Assembly: GCA_029855985.1 (NCBI GenBank)
Contig: JAGSHR010000145.1
Coordinates: 1-18,665, forward strand
Origin: Candidatus Njordarchaeota archaeon
GTDB lineage: Archaea > Thermoproteota > JANJXX01 > Panguiarchaeales > Panguiarchaeaceae
Direction: 5' to 3'
DNA: 18,665 bases
This document shows positions 1 to 7,371 of the stretch, one piece after another. The first letter of the stretch is position 1. The number at the start of each line of letters is the position of its first letter. The translations under genes and the position numbers were made by a program. Below the pieces are notes generated by a model, which saw nothing but the letters and a program-made list of their open reading frames with translations, did not search any database and was not told where the DNA came from.

Positions 1-353
1 CTTATAAAGTCTCCGTGGTTATATTCTTGATTGGGGGCCGTTGTCATGGTTTAACGACCTCCTTTAGTGGATATCCTCATTATATAACGGCCCCCCTTTC
101 CTCGTTTGTGAATTTTTCGCCTCATTCTAAGACCAATAAGACATATCTTTAGCCAAATTTAAGAGCATTTTTATCGGCTAAGAAATAGACTAAGAACGCT
201 GATATTAAAAGACATTATTAAAAGCATTAAAAGGTTTAAAACAATGCTTTTAATTAGGATAATTCGGATCTATTGAGTGTTCGCGTTCTTCGAACGTTTG
301 CAGGATGTGTTAAAGTTTGTTTTTTGGCGTAGTCTTTTTATTGGATATTTTTT
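1..353. other. Non-coding left flank with two stem-loops
   Basis: No credible coding frame is visible here. Two perfect inverted repeats stand out. A 10-bp stem pairs 33-42 (GGGGGCCGTT) with 86-95 across a 43-nt loop. A 12-bp stem pairs 217-228 (ATTAAAAGCATT) with 243-254 across a 14-nt loop. A small hairpin pairs 284-288 with 292-296 around TTC. The octamer ATTAAAAG occurs three times (204-211, 217-224, 226-233). The left end of the IS110 element probably lies somewhere in this stretch, but IS110 elements usually lack terminal inverted repeats, so I cannot place it. Confidence 0.6.
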
Positions 354-509
354 TATGTGTGGTTGGGGGCCGAGTCGGACTAGGCTTGAGCTTTGAGCTC
401 GTTATTTGAGTCTGACTCGTGTTTGGCTTGACGAGTTTTTGCGTGTGGCCTTTGAGGTCGAACACCAGTCTGTCGAGTAAAGCCAAACATTAGCCCCCAA
501 CCACACATA
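354..509 (+). ncRNA. Candidate IS110 bridge RNA
   Basis: A 17-bp perfect stem joins 354-370 (TATGTGTGGTTGGGGGC) to 493-509 and encloses two nested arms. Arm 1 is a 10-bp stem of 371-380 with 410-419 (one G-U pair), carrying an inner hairpin of 388-392 with 396-400. Arm 2 is a 9-bp stem of 420-428 (TGTTTGGCT) with 481-489, carrying an inner hairpin of GTGT 443-446 with ACAC 462-465 and GGCCT/AGGTC inside it. The segment ends 13 nt before the transposase ATG. In the IS110 family, bridge RNAs come from the non-coding end beside the recombinase gene and contain two guide loops, one for target and one for donor. The two-armed layout fits, but the long closing stem is not identical to the published IS621 fold. 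The RNA identity is inferred; the base pairing is directly visible. Confidence 0.6.
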
Positions 510-522
510 ATAGGTGAACCGT

Positions 523-1704
523 ATGGGAAATAAAAACATTGCTGGTATCGATGTTGATAAGAAAGCCTTGCACGTGGCTTTTAGAGATGGGGACTCTGTT
601 AAAATAGAGGAGTTTCCGAATGACTTGCACGGTGTGGAGGAGCTTGTGGCTTTTCTTAAGGCTATTAGCGTTGAGTTAGTCGTATTGGAGTCGACAGGTT
701 CTTATTGGATCAAGTTGTCAGAGACTCTTTCAGCTTCTAATATTGGCTGTGTTGTCTTGAATCCCGCAGATGTGAAGAGAAGCGGTGTCCATAAGAGTGA
801 TGATAGGGATGCTGTCTGGTTGCTTCATGTTGGTGAGATTGGTGTTTTTCAGACGAGTTATGTTCCGCCTGGGGATGTTAGAAGGCTTAGGGATATTGTT
901 AGGGCTAGGTTTAAGGCGGCTGATAGGGTGGCTTCAGCCAAGCAGCGCATAATAAATCTTTTGAACGCTAGAGGCGTTAGGTTACCGCGGGGATACGGTA
1001 TGAACTCTCAGACCATTAGGATTATCTTAAAGAACGCCGTTAAGCGCGGTGAGTACGAAGCCGTGGAGGACGCCTTAAAGGCGTTTTTCAGGGACGTGGT
1101 AACTGCATTGGATGAAGCCGATTTAATGCTTTTAAGCTTGTATTTAACAGAATTGGAGACCTTGGAGTCCCTGTTAGGCAAGTACGATGAATTGATACGT
1201 GTTTACGCTGAGCCGTATATGGAGAAAATAGAGCTTCTTATGACTGTTCCCGGCGTCGGGTTCTTGACTGCTGTCAGTTTACTTGCCGAGATAGGCACCG
1301 TATCTAGGTTTCCCTCACCAGCTAATTTGGCTTCCTACGCCGGTTTAGTTCCAAGATTAAACTAGTCAGGAGGTAAAAAGAAGAGCGCACCGCTGACGAA
1401 GAGGTCTAACCCATGGATGAGAAGAATAATGTTCTTGGTCGGCAGAGCCGCTGTCAGAAGCAACAGTAAACTCATCAGGGAGTTTTACACTAGATTAAGG
1501 AGGCGGGGGAAACATTATTTAACAGCCGTGGTTGCCGTAGCCAGAAAGATCCTTACCATAATATGGCGTATGCTAGTTGAGAGAAAACCTTGGGCCGAAA
1601 AAGTGAAGGAAAAGCCCTATGTTAAACGCCCCGTTGAAATCAAAAATATCAACAAAGAAGAAGTCTTAGAACGCCTTGTAAACCTACTCCTACGGGACAC
1701 CTAG
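523..1704 (+). pseudogene. IS110-family transposase interrupted by an in-frame TAG
   Basis: This is a RuvC-like DEDD recombinase of the IS110 family. The ATG at 523 is preceded by GGTGA (513-517) five bases away; a GTG at 514 is the alternative. The N-terminal domain shows D10 (GIDVDKK), E56 (LESTGSYW) and the KSDDRDA motif with D93 and D96. The Transposase_20 domain begins near the VPGVG motif and runs through LASYAGLVP. Codon 281 is TAG (1363-1365). The same frame then stays open to 1704, continuing SGGKKK and an arginine-rich C-terminus typical of the family, for 393 codons in all. No indel is involved, so one CAG-to-TAG change is the simplest cause. The serine just after the stop is the likely catalytic serine of the Tnp domain. 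Other genes here end with TAG, so it is an ordinary stop. The downstream part has its own ATG at 1417 behind GAGGT (1401-1405) and might be made separately, but I favour a decayed gene. Confidence 0.85.
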
Positions 1705-1952
1705 TAAATGCCTTTTTTTAGGCGAGTAGAGCGACAAGTACCACGAGGGCGAAAATCGTGTAAACAAGGCAAAAACGCCTCTAATAATACCCATAAGGTT
1801 AGGACAAGGGAATATTGTCTGAGAAAGACACTTTAACACACCAGTCTTGAAAAATTGAATCACCATGAGAATCACAATTTACCATATTACCTACCTCAAA
1901 ACAAAGGCAGCCTTAAAAAGTAGGAACACTATTTTTATTTTGCCATATTGGC
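1705..1952. other. Non-coding right flank of the IS110 element
   Basis: No convincing gene is present. A short structure is visible: AGGCG (1720-1724) can pair with CGCCT (1776-1780), enclosing CACGA (1742-1746) paired with TCGTG (1756-1760). The 10-mer ACACCAGTCT at 1838-1847 repeats a stretch of the candidate bridge RNA (462-471). A small palindrome, GCCATATTGGC (1942-1952), abuts the stop codon of the next gene. The right end of the insertion sequence is probably within this stretch. Confidence 0.5.
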
Positions 1953-4037
1953 TTAAATGTTTTCTGCTGATGTCCATGCTTGAGCTAGGTAATCCCTGAA
2001 CGCCATTATGTATTCCCTGGATGCTGACGCTATTGCTTCCACGGTTTCCTCATCTGTTAATTCGTCGGGTATGGGTGCGAATAGTCCCTCCCTATCATCT
2101 ACTATGAATCCTAAAACTATTCCTCTGGGGTAGTATCTTATCATTACTTTCTTTAAAGTTGTTTTTAGTTGGTTTATTTTCTCTAATTCCTCTGGGGATT
2201 GCCTGTTGAAATTAACTGCAATTTGAACTCTTGTGTTTTCTCCAAGTTCTGATAATTCTTTCATTGGTAACCATTCGAGTTTTGGTGATATGATTAGTAC
2301 TATGTGTTTGGCTCTTTTTAGTGCGTCCTTCATGTATGCTTTTATGGCTGTGATGCCTCTCACTGGCCAAACTTTTGACCGAATCTCTACTCTACGGGTT
2401 TCGATTTCTTTATAGAATTCATCTATGTTTGTTAACGTTTCTGATAGTTCCCTTTTTAGTGCTTCTACTCTTTCTTTTATACCCATTTCTAGCATGTCAT
2501 CCAGTGTCTTCTTTAGGTTCTTGTGACCTTCCTCAACTATTTTGTTTACTTCCTCGAATGGTTCCATGAGTATTCGGTTTAGTTCACTTGAGATTTTGAG
2601 GAGTGAGTTTTCAACACTTTTTGTTAGTTCGTTTACTTTGCTTCTGAGGTTCTGTTTGACATTTTCGATCATGACCTTGTAGTTTTCTTTTATTTTATCT
2701 CTTAGCTCCTTGTAGATTTTCAGCGTTGAATTTCCAGCCTCTTCATATATTTTTTGTAGTTGGTTTGCGATTTCCTTTGAGTTTTGGATCACTTCGCTTA
2801 TTTTTTCATTTATCATGTTGATTATTGATTCTGTTTCTTCACTGATGACCGGTAGTTCTTTTATGATTATTTCTCTTAGGTTGTTTCTGAGTTCTATGAC
2901 TGCTTTTCTTATTCCCTCTAAGAAGTTTGTTTTTTCTTTTTCCAAGTTTTCCTTGAGATAATTAATCAAACTTTCACGGTCTCTTTCAAGATTCTTTATT
3001 ATTTCACTATAAATATCCTCAAATTCTAGTGAGGTTATTGTTTTGCACTCCCTTACTGTTAGCTCTATCTGTTTTAAGTCTGTTTGTAACCCGAATAGTT
3101 CTTTGTTTTCTTCGGTTTTTTCTGATATGAGTGAGTTCACTTTGTTAACTAGTGATGACACTTTTTCTGAGGAATCTGTTAACTTGTCTAGTAATTTTTC
3201 TTTGGCACTGTTCAAATTCTGCTCCATGCTTTCCTTCATTAATCCGTATAGTGATTTTACGCTTTTCTCTAGGATATCCTCTAGGTTGTTGAATAGCGTT
3301 GTTGTTGATTCTATTATTTTTTCGATGTTCGCCACTCTTTCATCTAAGAGTCCCTTGGTTGTTTCTGTTAAACTGTTTAGTTTTTCTCTTAAAGTGTTCC
3401 TTATTGTTATTTTTACCTCATTTTGAATGCTTTCGATTGTTTTGTTCATTTCATTTGCGTCTTGAAGTATACTGCTGATTGTTCTCTCAGTTGATGTCAT
3501 TAGGAGACCATAAACTCTGTTCATCTCCATATCAAGCATGTTCATTGACTCTTCAACGCTCTCTTCAATGATTCCAATTATTCCCTCGAATTCACCTTCA
3601 ACTTCGCTTAAAACTTTTTCCACGACCTTATTAACTTCCTCACTTATTTTTCCTTTTATGTTCTCTAGGAACCCCATTATTCTGCTTCGAACAGTGTTGA
3701 TGTTACCCATTACTTGATTGATGTTTTCCTCAATGTTTTTGGAGATCAAGCTTGAGAAGTTTAGTATTTCATCGGATAGGTCCGTGAATATCTTGATGAA
3801 TATATAATATGGTGGCAATATTTCGTATCTTTCTGGCACACTGGGAATCTTGTCAACTAGGTTTACCTTCTTGAGTTGTTCCAGTGCAGAGGTTATCTCG
3901 TCGTAGTTCATGTTTGTTATCATGGCGATTTCACTGACCGTTTTCGGTCCTTGGTAGAGCAATTTTTGGTAAAGATCTATCGCGTATTCGCTTAGGTTTA
4001 AGCCTTTTAGGACGTGGAGAATCCTTTCTTGTTTCAT
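1953..4037 (-). CDS. Long coiled-coil protein with TrmB-like winged helix and PLD-like C-terminal domain
   Basis: This 694-aa protein has three visible parts. Residues about 1-80 form a TrmB-type winged helix: helices around LNLSEYAIDLYQKLL and TVSEIAMITNMNYDEI, then a wing ending in PERYEILPP. Residues about 85-550 are almost entirely amphipathic heptads rich in E, K, I, L and N, with no membrane segment, predicting a very long coiled coil. Residues about 560-694 (from WPVRGITAIKAYM) resemble the PLD-like C-terminal domain of TrmB regulators, with a phospholipase-D fold but no HKD catalytic motif. Ordinary TrmB proteins are about 250-350 aa, so the central rod is the oddity. It is probably DNA-binding and dimeric, or a scaffold; the ligand is unknown. 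It is transcribed alone and divergently from the membrane-protein gene. Start is the ATG at 4037; no strong ribosome site is seen. Confidence 0.7.
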   Translation of the reverse strand: MKQERILHVLKGLNLSEYAIDLYQKLLYQGPKTVSEIAMITNMNYDEITSALEQLKKVNLVDKIPSVPERYEILPPYYIFIKIFTDLSDEILNFSSLISKNIEENINQVMGNINTVRSRIMGFLENIKGKISEEVNKVVEKVLSEVEGEFEGIIGIIEESVEESMNMLDMEMNRVYGLLMTSTERTISSILQDANEMNKTIESIQNEVKITIRNTLREKLNSLTETTKGLLDERVANIEKIIESTTTLFNNLEDILEKSVKSLYGLMKESMEQNLNSAKEKLLDKLTDSSEKVSSLVNKVNSLISEKTEENKELFGLQTDLKQIELTVRECKTITSLEFEDIYSEIIKNLERDRESLINYLKENLEKEKTNFLEGIRKAVIELRNNLREIIIKELPVISEETESIINMINEKISEVIQNSKEIANQLQKIYEEAGNSTLKIYKELRDKIKENYKVMIENVKQNLRSKVNELTKSVENSLLKISSELNRILMEPFEEVNKIVEEGHKNLKKTLDDMLEMGIKERVEALKRELSETLTNIDEFYKEIETRRVEIRSKVWPVRGITAIKAYMKDALKRAKHIVLIISPKLEWLPMKELSELGENTRVQIAVNFNRQSPEELEKINQLKTTLKKVMIRYYPRGIVLGFIVDDREGLFAPIPDELTDEETVEAIASASREYIMAFRDYLAQAWTSAENI

Positions 4038-4099
4038 TACAACCAGCTTCTTGCTAATTCATGCCTTTTACTAATTATTAACATTGATGATATAAGAAT

Positions 4100-4125
4100 G
4101 TAAATTAAATTTAATCAATAAACAA
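4100..4125 (-). promoter_or_regulatory. Possible promoter for the coiled-coil TrmB-like gene
   Basis: Read on the minus strand, the AT-rich run TTGATTAAATTTAATTT lies 70-85 bases before the ATG at 4037 and could serve as a TATA element. Position and composition are the only evidence, and the surrounding gap is AT-rich throughout. Confidence 0.3.
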
Positions 4126-4157
4126 AACATGTAGCTGATAAAATGTATATCTAGTAA

Positions 4158-4168
4158 GCTTAAATAAG
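4158..4168 (+). promoter_or_regulatory. TATA-like promoter for the seven-helix protein gene
   Basis: The sequence AGCTTAAATAA matches an archaeal TATA box. It lies about 70 bases before the ATG at 4235, which would leave a leader of roughly 45 nt containing the GAGGT ribosome site. No initiation site can be confirmed. Confidence 0.4.
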
Positions 4169-4234
4169 GGAAACTGTTAGGTGAATATAGGCATCAACTA
4201 ATACATATATACTTTTTTACGCGAGGTAATAAAA

Positions 4235-4918
4235 ATGATTGATGTCATGATATTTGTTTCTATCTCGATTATCCCATTAATTGGATCTATTTTAAATATA
4301 TACTCATCCAAGAGATTCTTAGGCGAAGGAAAGCTCGCAATGCTGAAAGTTATTTCAATACTCAAAGCAACCATCAATATAGTATTCATACTAGCTTGGC
4401 TGTCATTCTTCTACTGGCACCCAGTTCTAAGTATCCCACTTTTCTTCTTTTCAGGAATACTCCTGCTAGCCCTCTCCTACTTATTATTCATCCTAGTCCA
4501 CGATCAAATATACGTTAAAAGAGGAGCCGGTGCTTTAACATCTATCGCATTACCGGTATTTTTACTCTACCAGACAGGTGTAGAAGAATATAGGGAGATA
4601 ATTACGAACTCGTACGCAATTGGATTGGGTTTTATCTTGGCCATCAACTTGTTGACTGTAATGTATGCCTTTCAGCTTTACAGGGAAATGAAAGGAGGAG
4701 CACTAATATGGTTATATTTAGCTATTTACACAGCGTCGATATTCTTAACATCCGTGTTGAATGTCATTGCAACATTCCATAATGTAGCAAAAGTAATAAC
4801 AGATATTGATTCATTCATCATAAGCTCAGTTTCACTAATAATCCCCGATGTAATCATAGCTGTTATATCAAATTACTATGTCAAAGTCATTCTCCCATTA
4901 TTGAAAGAAATAAGTTAA
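4235..4918 (+). CDS. Seven-transmembrane-helix protein of unknown function
   Basis: The 227-aa product is very hydrophobic, with about seven membrane segments near residues 1-24, 35-60, 63-89, 98-113, 125-148, 154-180 and 191-217. Connecting loops are short and there is no soluble domain or cleavable signal peptide. I do not recognise the family. The size and topology resemble the stand-alone seven-helix sensory modules found attached to signalling domains, but no signature residue (for example a retinal lysine in helix seven) supports a rhodopsin. The ATG start follows GAGGT (4223-4227) at seven bases. The gene converges with the roadblock-like gene, the two stops being 16 bases apart, so a shared sensory role is possible but unproven. 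Confidence 0.7.
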   Translation: MIDVMIFVSISIIPLIGSILNIYSSKRFLGEGKLAMLKVISILKATINIVFILAWLSFFYWHPVLSIPLFFFSGILLLALSYLLFILVHDQIYVKRGAGALTSIALPVFLLYQTGVEEYREIITNSYAIGLGFILAINLLTVMYAFQLYREMKGGALIWLYLAIYTASIFLTSVLNVIATFHNVAKVITDIDSFIISSVSLIIPDVIIAVISNYYVKVILPLLKEIS

Positions 4919-4934
4919 GAAAACCCGAAAATCA

Positions 4935-5543
4935 CTACAACATATTTTTTATATTGTCTCTTAAGAAAACTGCTGCCTTCTCTAGGAGTTCTGCAAACCT
5001 CTTTGGGTCATCGAGCTCCATAATCTCTAACTCTAACTCACCATTACTTTCAATAGCTTTAGCGAAAGGCGTTAACACACTATTCAATAACTCAAATGTT
5101 TTCTTACCAAATATCCTATGCGCAACCTTGAAAACTTTTTCCAATTCCTCGTAAGCTTCCTCAACAAGCGGGTAAACCTCGTAGAAATTCGATAAAATGT
5201 TTTTAAATGTATTATGAACAGTATCATCAACAGAACCTTCTTCATAGTACATTAAGTCCAATATTCTCCCCAAGGCCTTGTATAAAACATCTATATACCA
5301 TTTTGCAACATTACTTTGCTTACCGAGAATAGTTATGATGATAACCTTGTTAAAACTCTTAACAACGTAAACCTTCCCCCCTATTTTTAGGGTTTCCACC
5401 GATCCTATGCCAAGTTGCTCGGTCGCACTGGTCAAACTAGTCAACAATCCAGAGAAAACCGATGTATCCGTAGTTAACTCTTCGGGGTACGATGCTATTG
5501 GTAAACCAGACCGATCCACCACGATAAGCGATTCTAGTGCCAA
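4935..5543 (-). CDS. Roadblock/longin-like domain protein
   Basis: The first 100 residues of this 202-aa protein fit the roadblock/LC7-longin fold: the opening strand LESLIVVDRSGLPIAS, a helix around FSGLLTSLTSATEQLG, then strands ETLKIGGKVYVVKSF and KVIIITILG followed by a helix. This is the usual order in archaeal roadblock proteins, which in other systems bind small GTPases or act as scaffolds. Residues 105-202 form a helical, acidic extension (YPLVEEAYEELEKVF and LELEIMELDDPKRFAELLEK) without a recognised domain. The start is TTG at 5543, supported by GAGGT (5551-5555) seven bases upstream; the next inner start would cut the first strand. No GTPase gene is nearby. The gene is convergent with the seven-helix membrane gene. 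Confidence 0.65.
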   Translation of the reverse strand: MALESLIVVDRSGLPIASYPEELTTDTSVFSGLLTSLTSATEQLGIGSVETLKIGGKVYVVKSFNKVIIITILGKQSNVAKWYIDVLYKALGRILDLMYYEEGSVDDTVHNTFKNILSNFYEVYPLVEEAYEELEKVFKVAHRIFGKKTFELLNSVLTPFAKAIESNGELELEIMELDDPKRFAELLEKAAVFLRDNIKNML

Positions 5544-5937
5544 GATTTATACCTCTCATTAAACCCCACATTTAGTTTCATAAAGATTCATCAGATTTAA
5601 AGGATTGACCGCTCCCCACGATGAAGCATGGGATTCTCTGGGCACCAATCAAACGCGACACTTTGGGGGCGGTCAAAACTCTGTTACTCCTTTCCATCCC
5701 TAATCATGGGGACCGAACCTGGGGTTATAACCCCCTAACTAAGTAAACAAAATTTTGCAGATTTAAATATATATTATTTTTAATCTATACGTTATATCTT
5801 TTTAAAAATAGACTTAATGATCTAAAATAACGAAAACAATTCAAATTAAGCAAACTATTTATTAATGATTTTTAGTTTATAGATTGATCGCAGATCTCCC
5901 TGTTTCTAATTAGAAAGTGTCCTTTTTGTGTCCCTAT
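5544..5937. other. AT-rich intergenic gap containing an IS605-like remnant
   Basis: No gene is visible between the roadblock-like start and the amidoligase stop. The left third carries the structured remnant described separately. From about 5740 to 5930 the sequence is more than 70 percent A+T, with several TATA-like runs, for example around 5761-5785, any of which might serve the roadblock-like gene on the minus strand. I see no distinct terminator. Confidence 0.5.
5605..5735 (+). mobile_element. Remnant of an IS200/IS605-type end (omega-RNA-like structure)
   Basis: TTGACCGC (5605-5612) pairs perfectly with GCGGTCAA (5669-5676). The stem extends with CCCC (5614-5617) against GGGG (5665-5668) past a bulged T. 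Inside it, CCCACG (5615-5620) and CATGGG (5627-5632) form the hairpin with an ATGAAG loop followed by GATTCTCTGGG. That pattern is familiar from the 3' side of tnpB genes in IS605/IS1341 elements, where the omega RNA ends. A perfect 14-bp palindrome GGGGTTATAACCCC (5721-5734) follows. No TnpB or TnpA frame remains. The family assignment comes from recognising the hairpin pattern and is not proven; a non-autonomous element or an unrelated structured RNA are the alternatives. Confidence 0.45.
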
Positions 5938-7371
5938 TTATTGTAGGGATCTTCCCAGTAGCTCTAACTGATTTCTAAGTTGTTTAATTGGTCCCCTTGC
6001 CGTGCGAATGATAATCGAATCACTGTAGGGTATGTAGAGGTTTTGTGTCAATACCCAATGTTGTATCTCTATTTTCTCAATTTTTTCAATGACCCCCCTT
6101 GAGGACTTTAAGGTTAATTTATAATATGGCACTAGCATTCCTGTTAACACTTTTCCTTCCTTGATCTTCACTTCCTTATGGAAGAGGCCATAGGCTTTTA
6201 TTGGCTTCTTAACTTTTATGTTAGCGAAGATTCTTCCACTTAATATGTACTTTGTTACTTGTGGGTAAGGGTCCACTAGGAGTATTTTTCCGTATTCTTT
6301 CACTTCTGGTATACCATGTTTAATGTTTGTCTCAAGTTTTAATTGATTCTTCTCCAAGTAATCTTGAATTCTCTCTATCATACCCTCTACTCTATCTTTC
6401 ATTGATACGGTTCCAGAGCTAGTCTCGTAGGTTCCATCTACACCGTTTTTTATGGCGCTTAATTTGTTTTCAACATAGTTCTCAATGGGTTTTATTTTTT
6501 CACCTCTAGAAATCTTATCCAACGCCTCGAATGTTAATCCTACTATTATCTTCACTATATCACATAGATGATCTATCATTAACTGGTTATCTATTGCCCT
6601 TATCTCGATTCTCGTTTCGTTCTTCCTTTTCGCAAGATCTTCAAGAATGTTTGTGTATGGACCTCTAACTGTTATATCCATGAATCTGCGCCCATAATTG
6701 TCTATTATGATCTTTCGCTCCTTTTGCTTGAATGACTGAAACATTATAGCGTATTTCGTTTGATCTCTTTTCTCCCTTGGTCTCACAAAGTAACTTACAC
6801 GCCTAAGTTTTCCTTCAGTTGAATCCATTAGAACCCTGCTGTATGCGAGTCTTGAGCTCGTATAGTTAGTTATTCTACCACCCATCATGGGGCTATTCGC
6901 GGTTAGCGCTATTATTTCTGGCAGGTGATTTCTTATGTGTCTGTAAACTGATAGGATTATCTCTCTATCGACTGTTCTCTTTCTGTTACTTACAGATATG
7001 TTTATGTGTGTCCCGTTCAGTGGATGCGGGTTGCTTTGCACGGGATGTACACTGTATGGGAGGATAAGCAATCCCATGTCTTGAGCTATCTCACCGAAGG
7101 TTTCTCTCCCTAGTTCTATTGCTTCCCGGATCTTTTCTATCGGTAACGGTCTTGTAACGTATTCAATTTGAGCTGGATTTGGCTCCCATTGAATGCCCAT
7201 TAGTAGCGTTTTGATGGTTTTCCTGAACTCTCTGTTATTTTTGAGCTTGTATAGTAATCCTTGTGCTAACTGGTCAGCGTATGGAGCCAAAAAGCCCTCT
7301 CGGTTGACTAGAAAAACCTCTTCTTCGATTCCTACTCGAATCTCGTAGTTATCTTGTTCGTTGGTTGCCAT
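5938..7371 (-). CDS. GCS2-family carboxylate-amine ligase (glutamate-cysteine ligase-like)
   Basis: This 477-aa protein belongs to the GCS2 group of the glutamine-synthetase-fold amidoligases, which activate a carboxylate with ATP and join it to an amine. Visible signatures are GIEEEVFLV (residues 14-22, metal/ATP-binding glutamates), E70 in the QIEYVTRPLP stretch, the NGTHINISV histidine motif around 122, and LTANSPMMGG (157-165); ETRIEIRAID follows further on. Family members are usually 360-400 aa; here the extra length is a C-terminal beta-rich tail from about residue 365, of unknown role. It is the last gene of a three-gene operon: its ATG overlaps the preceding stop by one base (TAATG), behind GGGTG. 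The ATP-grasp and amidohydrolase-like partners argue for a peptide or gamma-glutamyl-type metabolite, not simple glutathione synthesis. The substrate is unknown. Confidence 0.8.
   Translation of the reverse strand: MATNEQDNYEIRVGIEEEVFLVNREGFLAPYADQLAQGLLYKLKNNREFRKTIKTLLMGIQWEPNPAQIEYVTRPLPIEKIREAIELGRETFGEIAQDMGLLILPYSVHPVQSNPHPLNGTHINISVSNRKRTVDREIILSVYRHIRNHLPEIIALTANSPMMGGRITNYTSSRLAYSRVLMDSTEGKLRRVSYFVRPREKRDQTKYAIMFQSFKQKERKIIIDNYGRRFMDITVRGPYTNILEDLAKRKNETRIEIRAIDNQLMIDHLCDIVKIIVGLTFEALDKISRGEKIKPIENYVENKLSAIKNGVDGTYETSSGTVSMKDRVEGMIERIQDYLEKNQLKLETNIKHGIPEVKEYGKILLVDPYPQVTKYILSGRIFANIKVKKPIKAYGLFHKEVKIKEGKVLTGMLVPYYKLTLKSSRGVIEKIEKIEIQHWVLTQNLYIPYSDSIIIRTARGPIKQLRNQLELLGRSLQ

Larger units (their letters stand above)
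354..1704 (+). mobile_element. IS110-family insertion sequence (minimum extent, ends not fixed)
   Basis: The unit comprises a structured non-coding leader (354-509) followed by an IS110-type transposase frame (523-1704). IS110 elements are moved by a DEDD/RuvC-like recombinase guided by a bridge RNA encoded in the element's own non-coding end. They typically leave no inverted repeats or target duplications, so the true borders cannot be read directly. The given extent is the minimum supported by the leader structure and the coding frame. The real right end probably lies in 1705-1850. The transposase carries an in-frame stop, so this copy may be inactive. Confidence 0.75.

Noticed and set aside
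204..233. Three ATTAAAAG copies as a possible CRISPR array
   Set aside because: The units are only eight bases with irregular spacing of 1-5 bases; no array of 24-37-base repeats with spacers exists anywhere in the window.
1363..1365. TAG read as pyrrolysine
   Set aside because: Other genes here (roadblock-like, DUF2797, cas4) use TAG as their normal stop and no Pyl genes or downstream signal are visible, so nonsense mutation is simpler.
1690..1875. Small reverse open frame after the transposase
   Set aside because: No family resemblance, no ribosome site, and it overlaps the end of the IS110 frame.
3043..3426. Forward open frame inside the coiled-coil gene
   Set aside because: It is a serine/phenylalanine-rich antisense shadow of the heptad-repeat coding strand and lacks a ribosome site.
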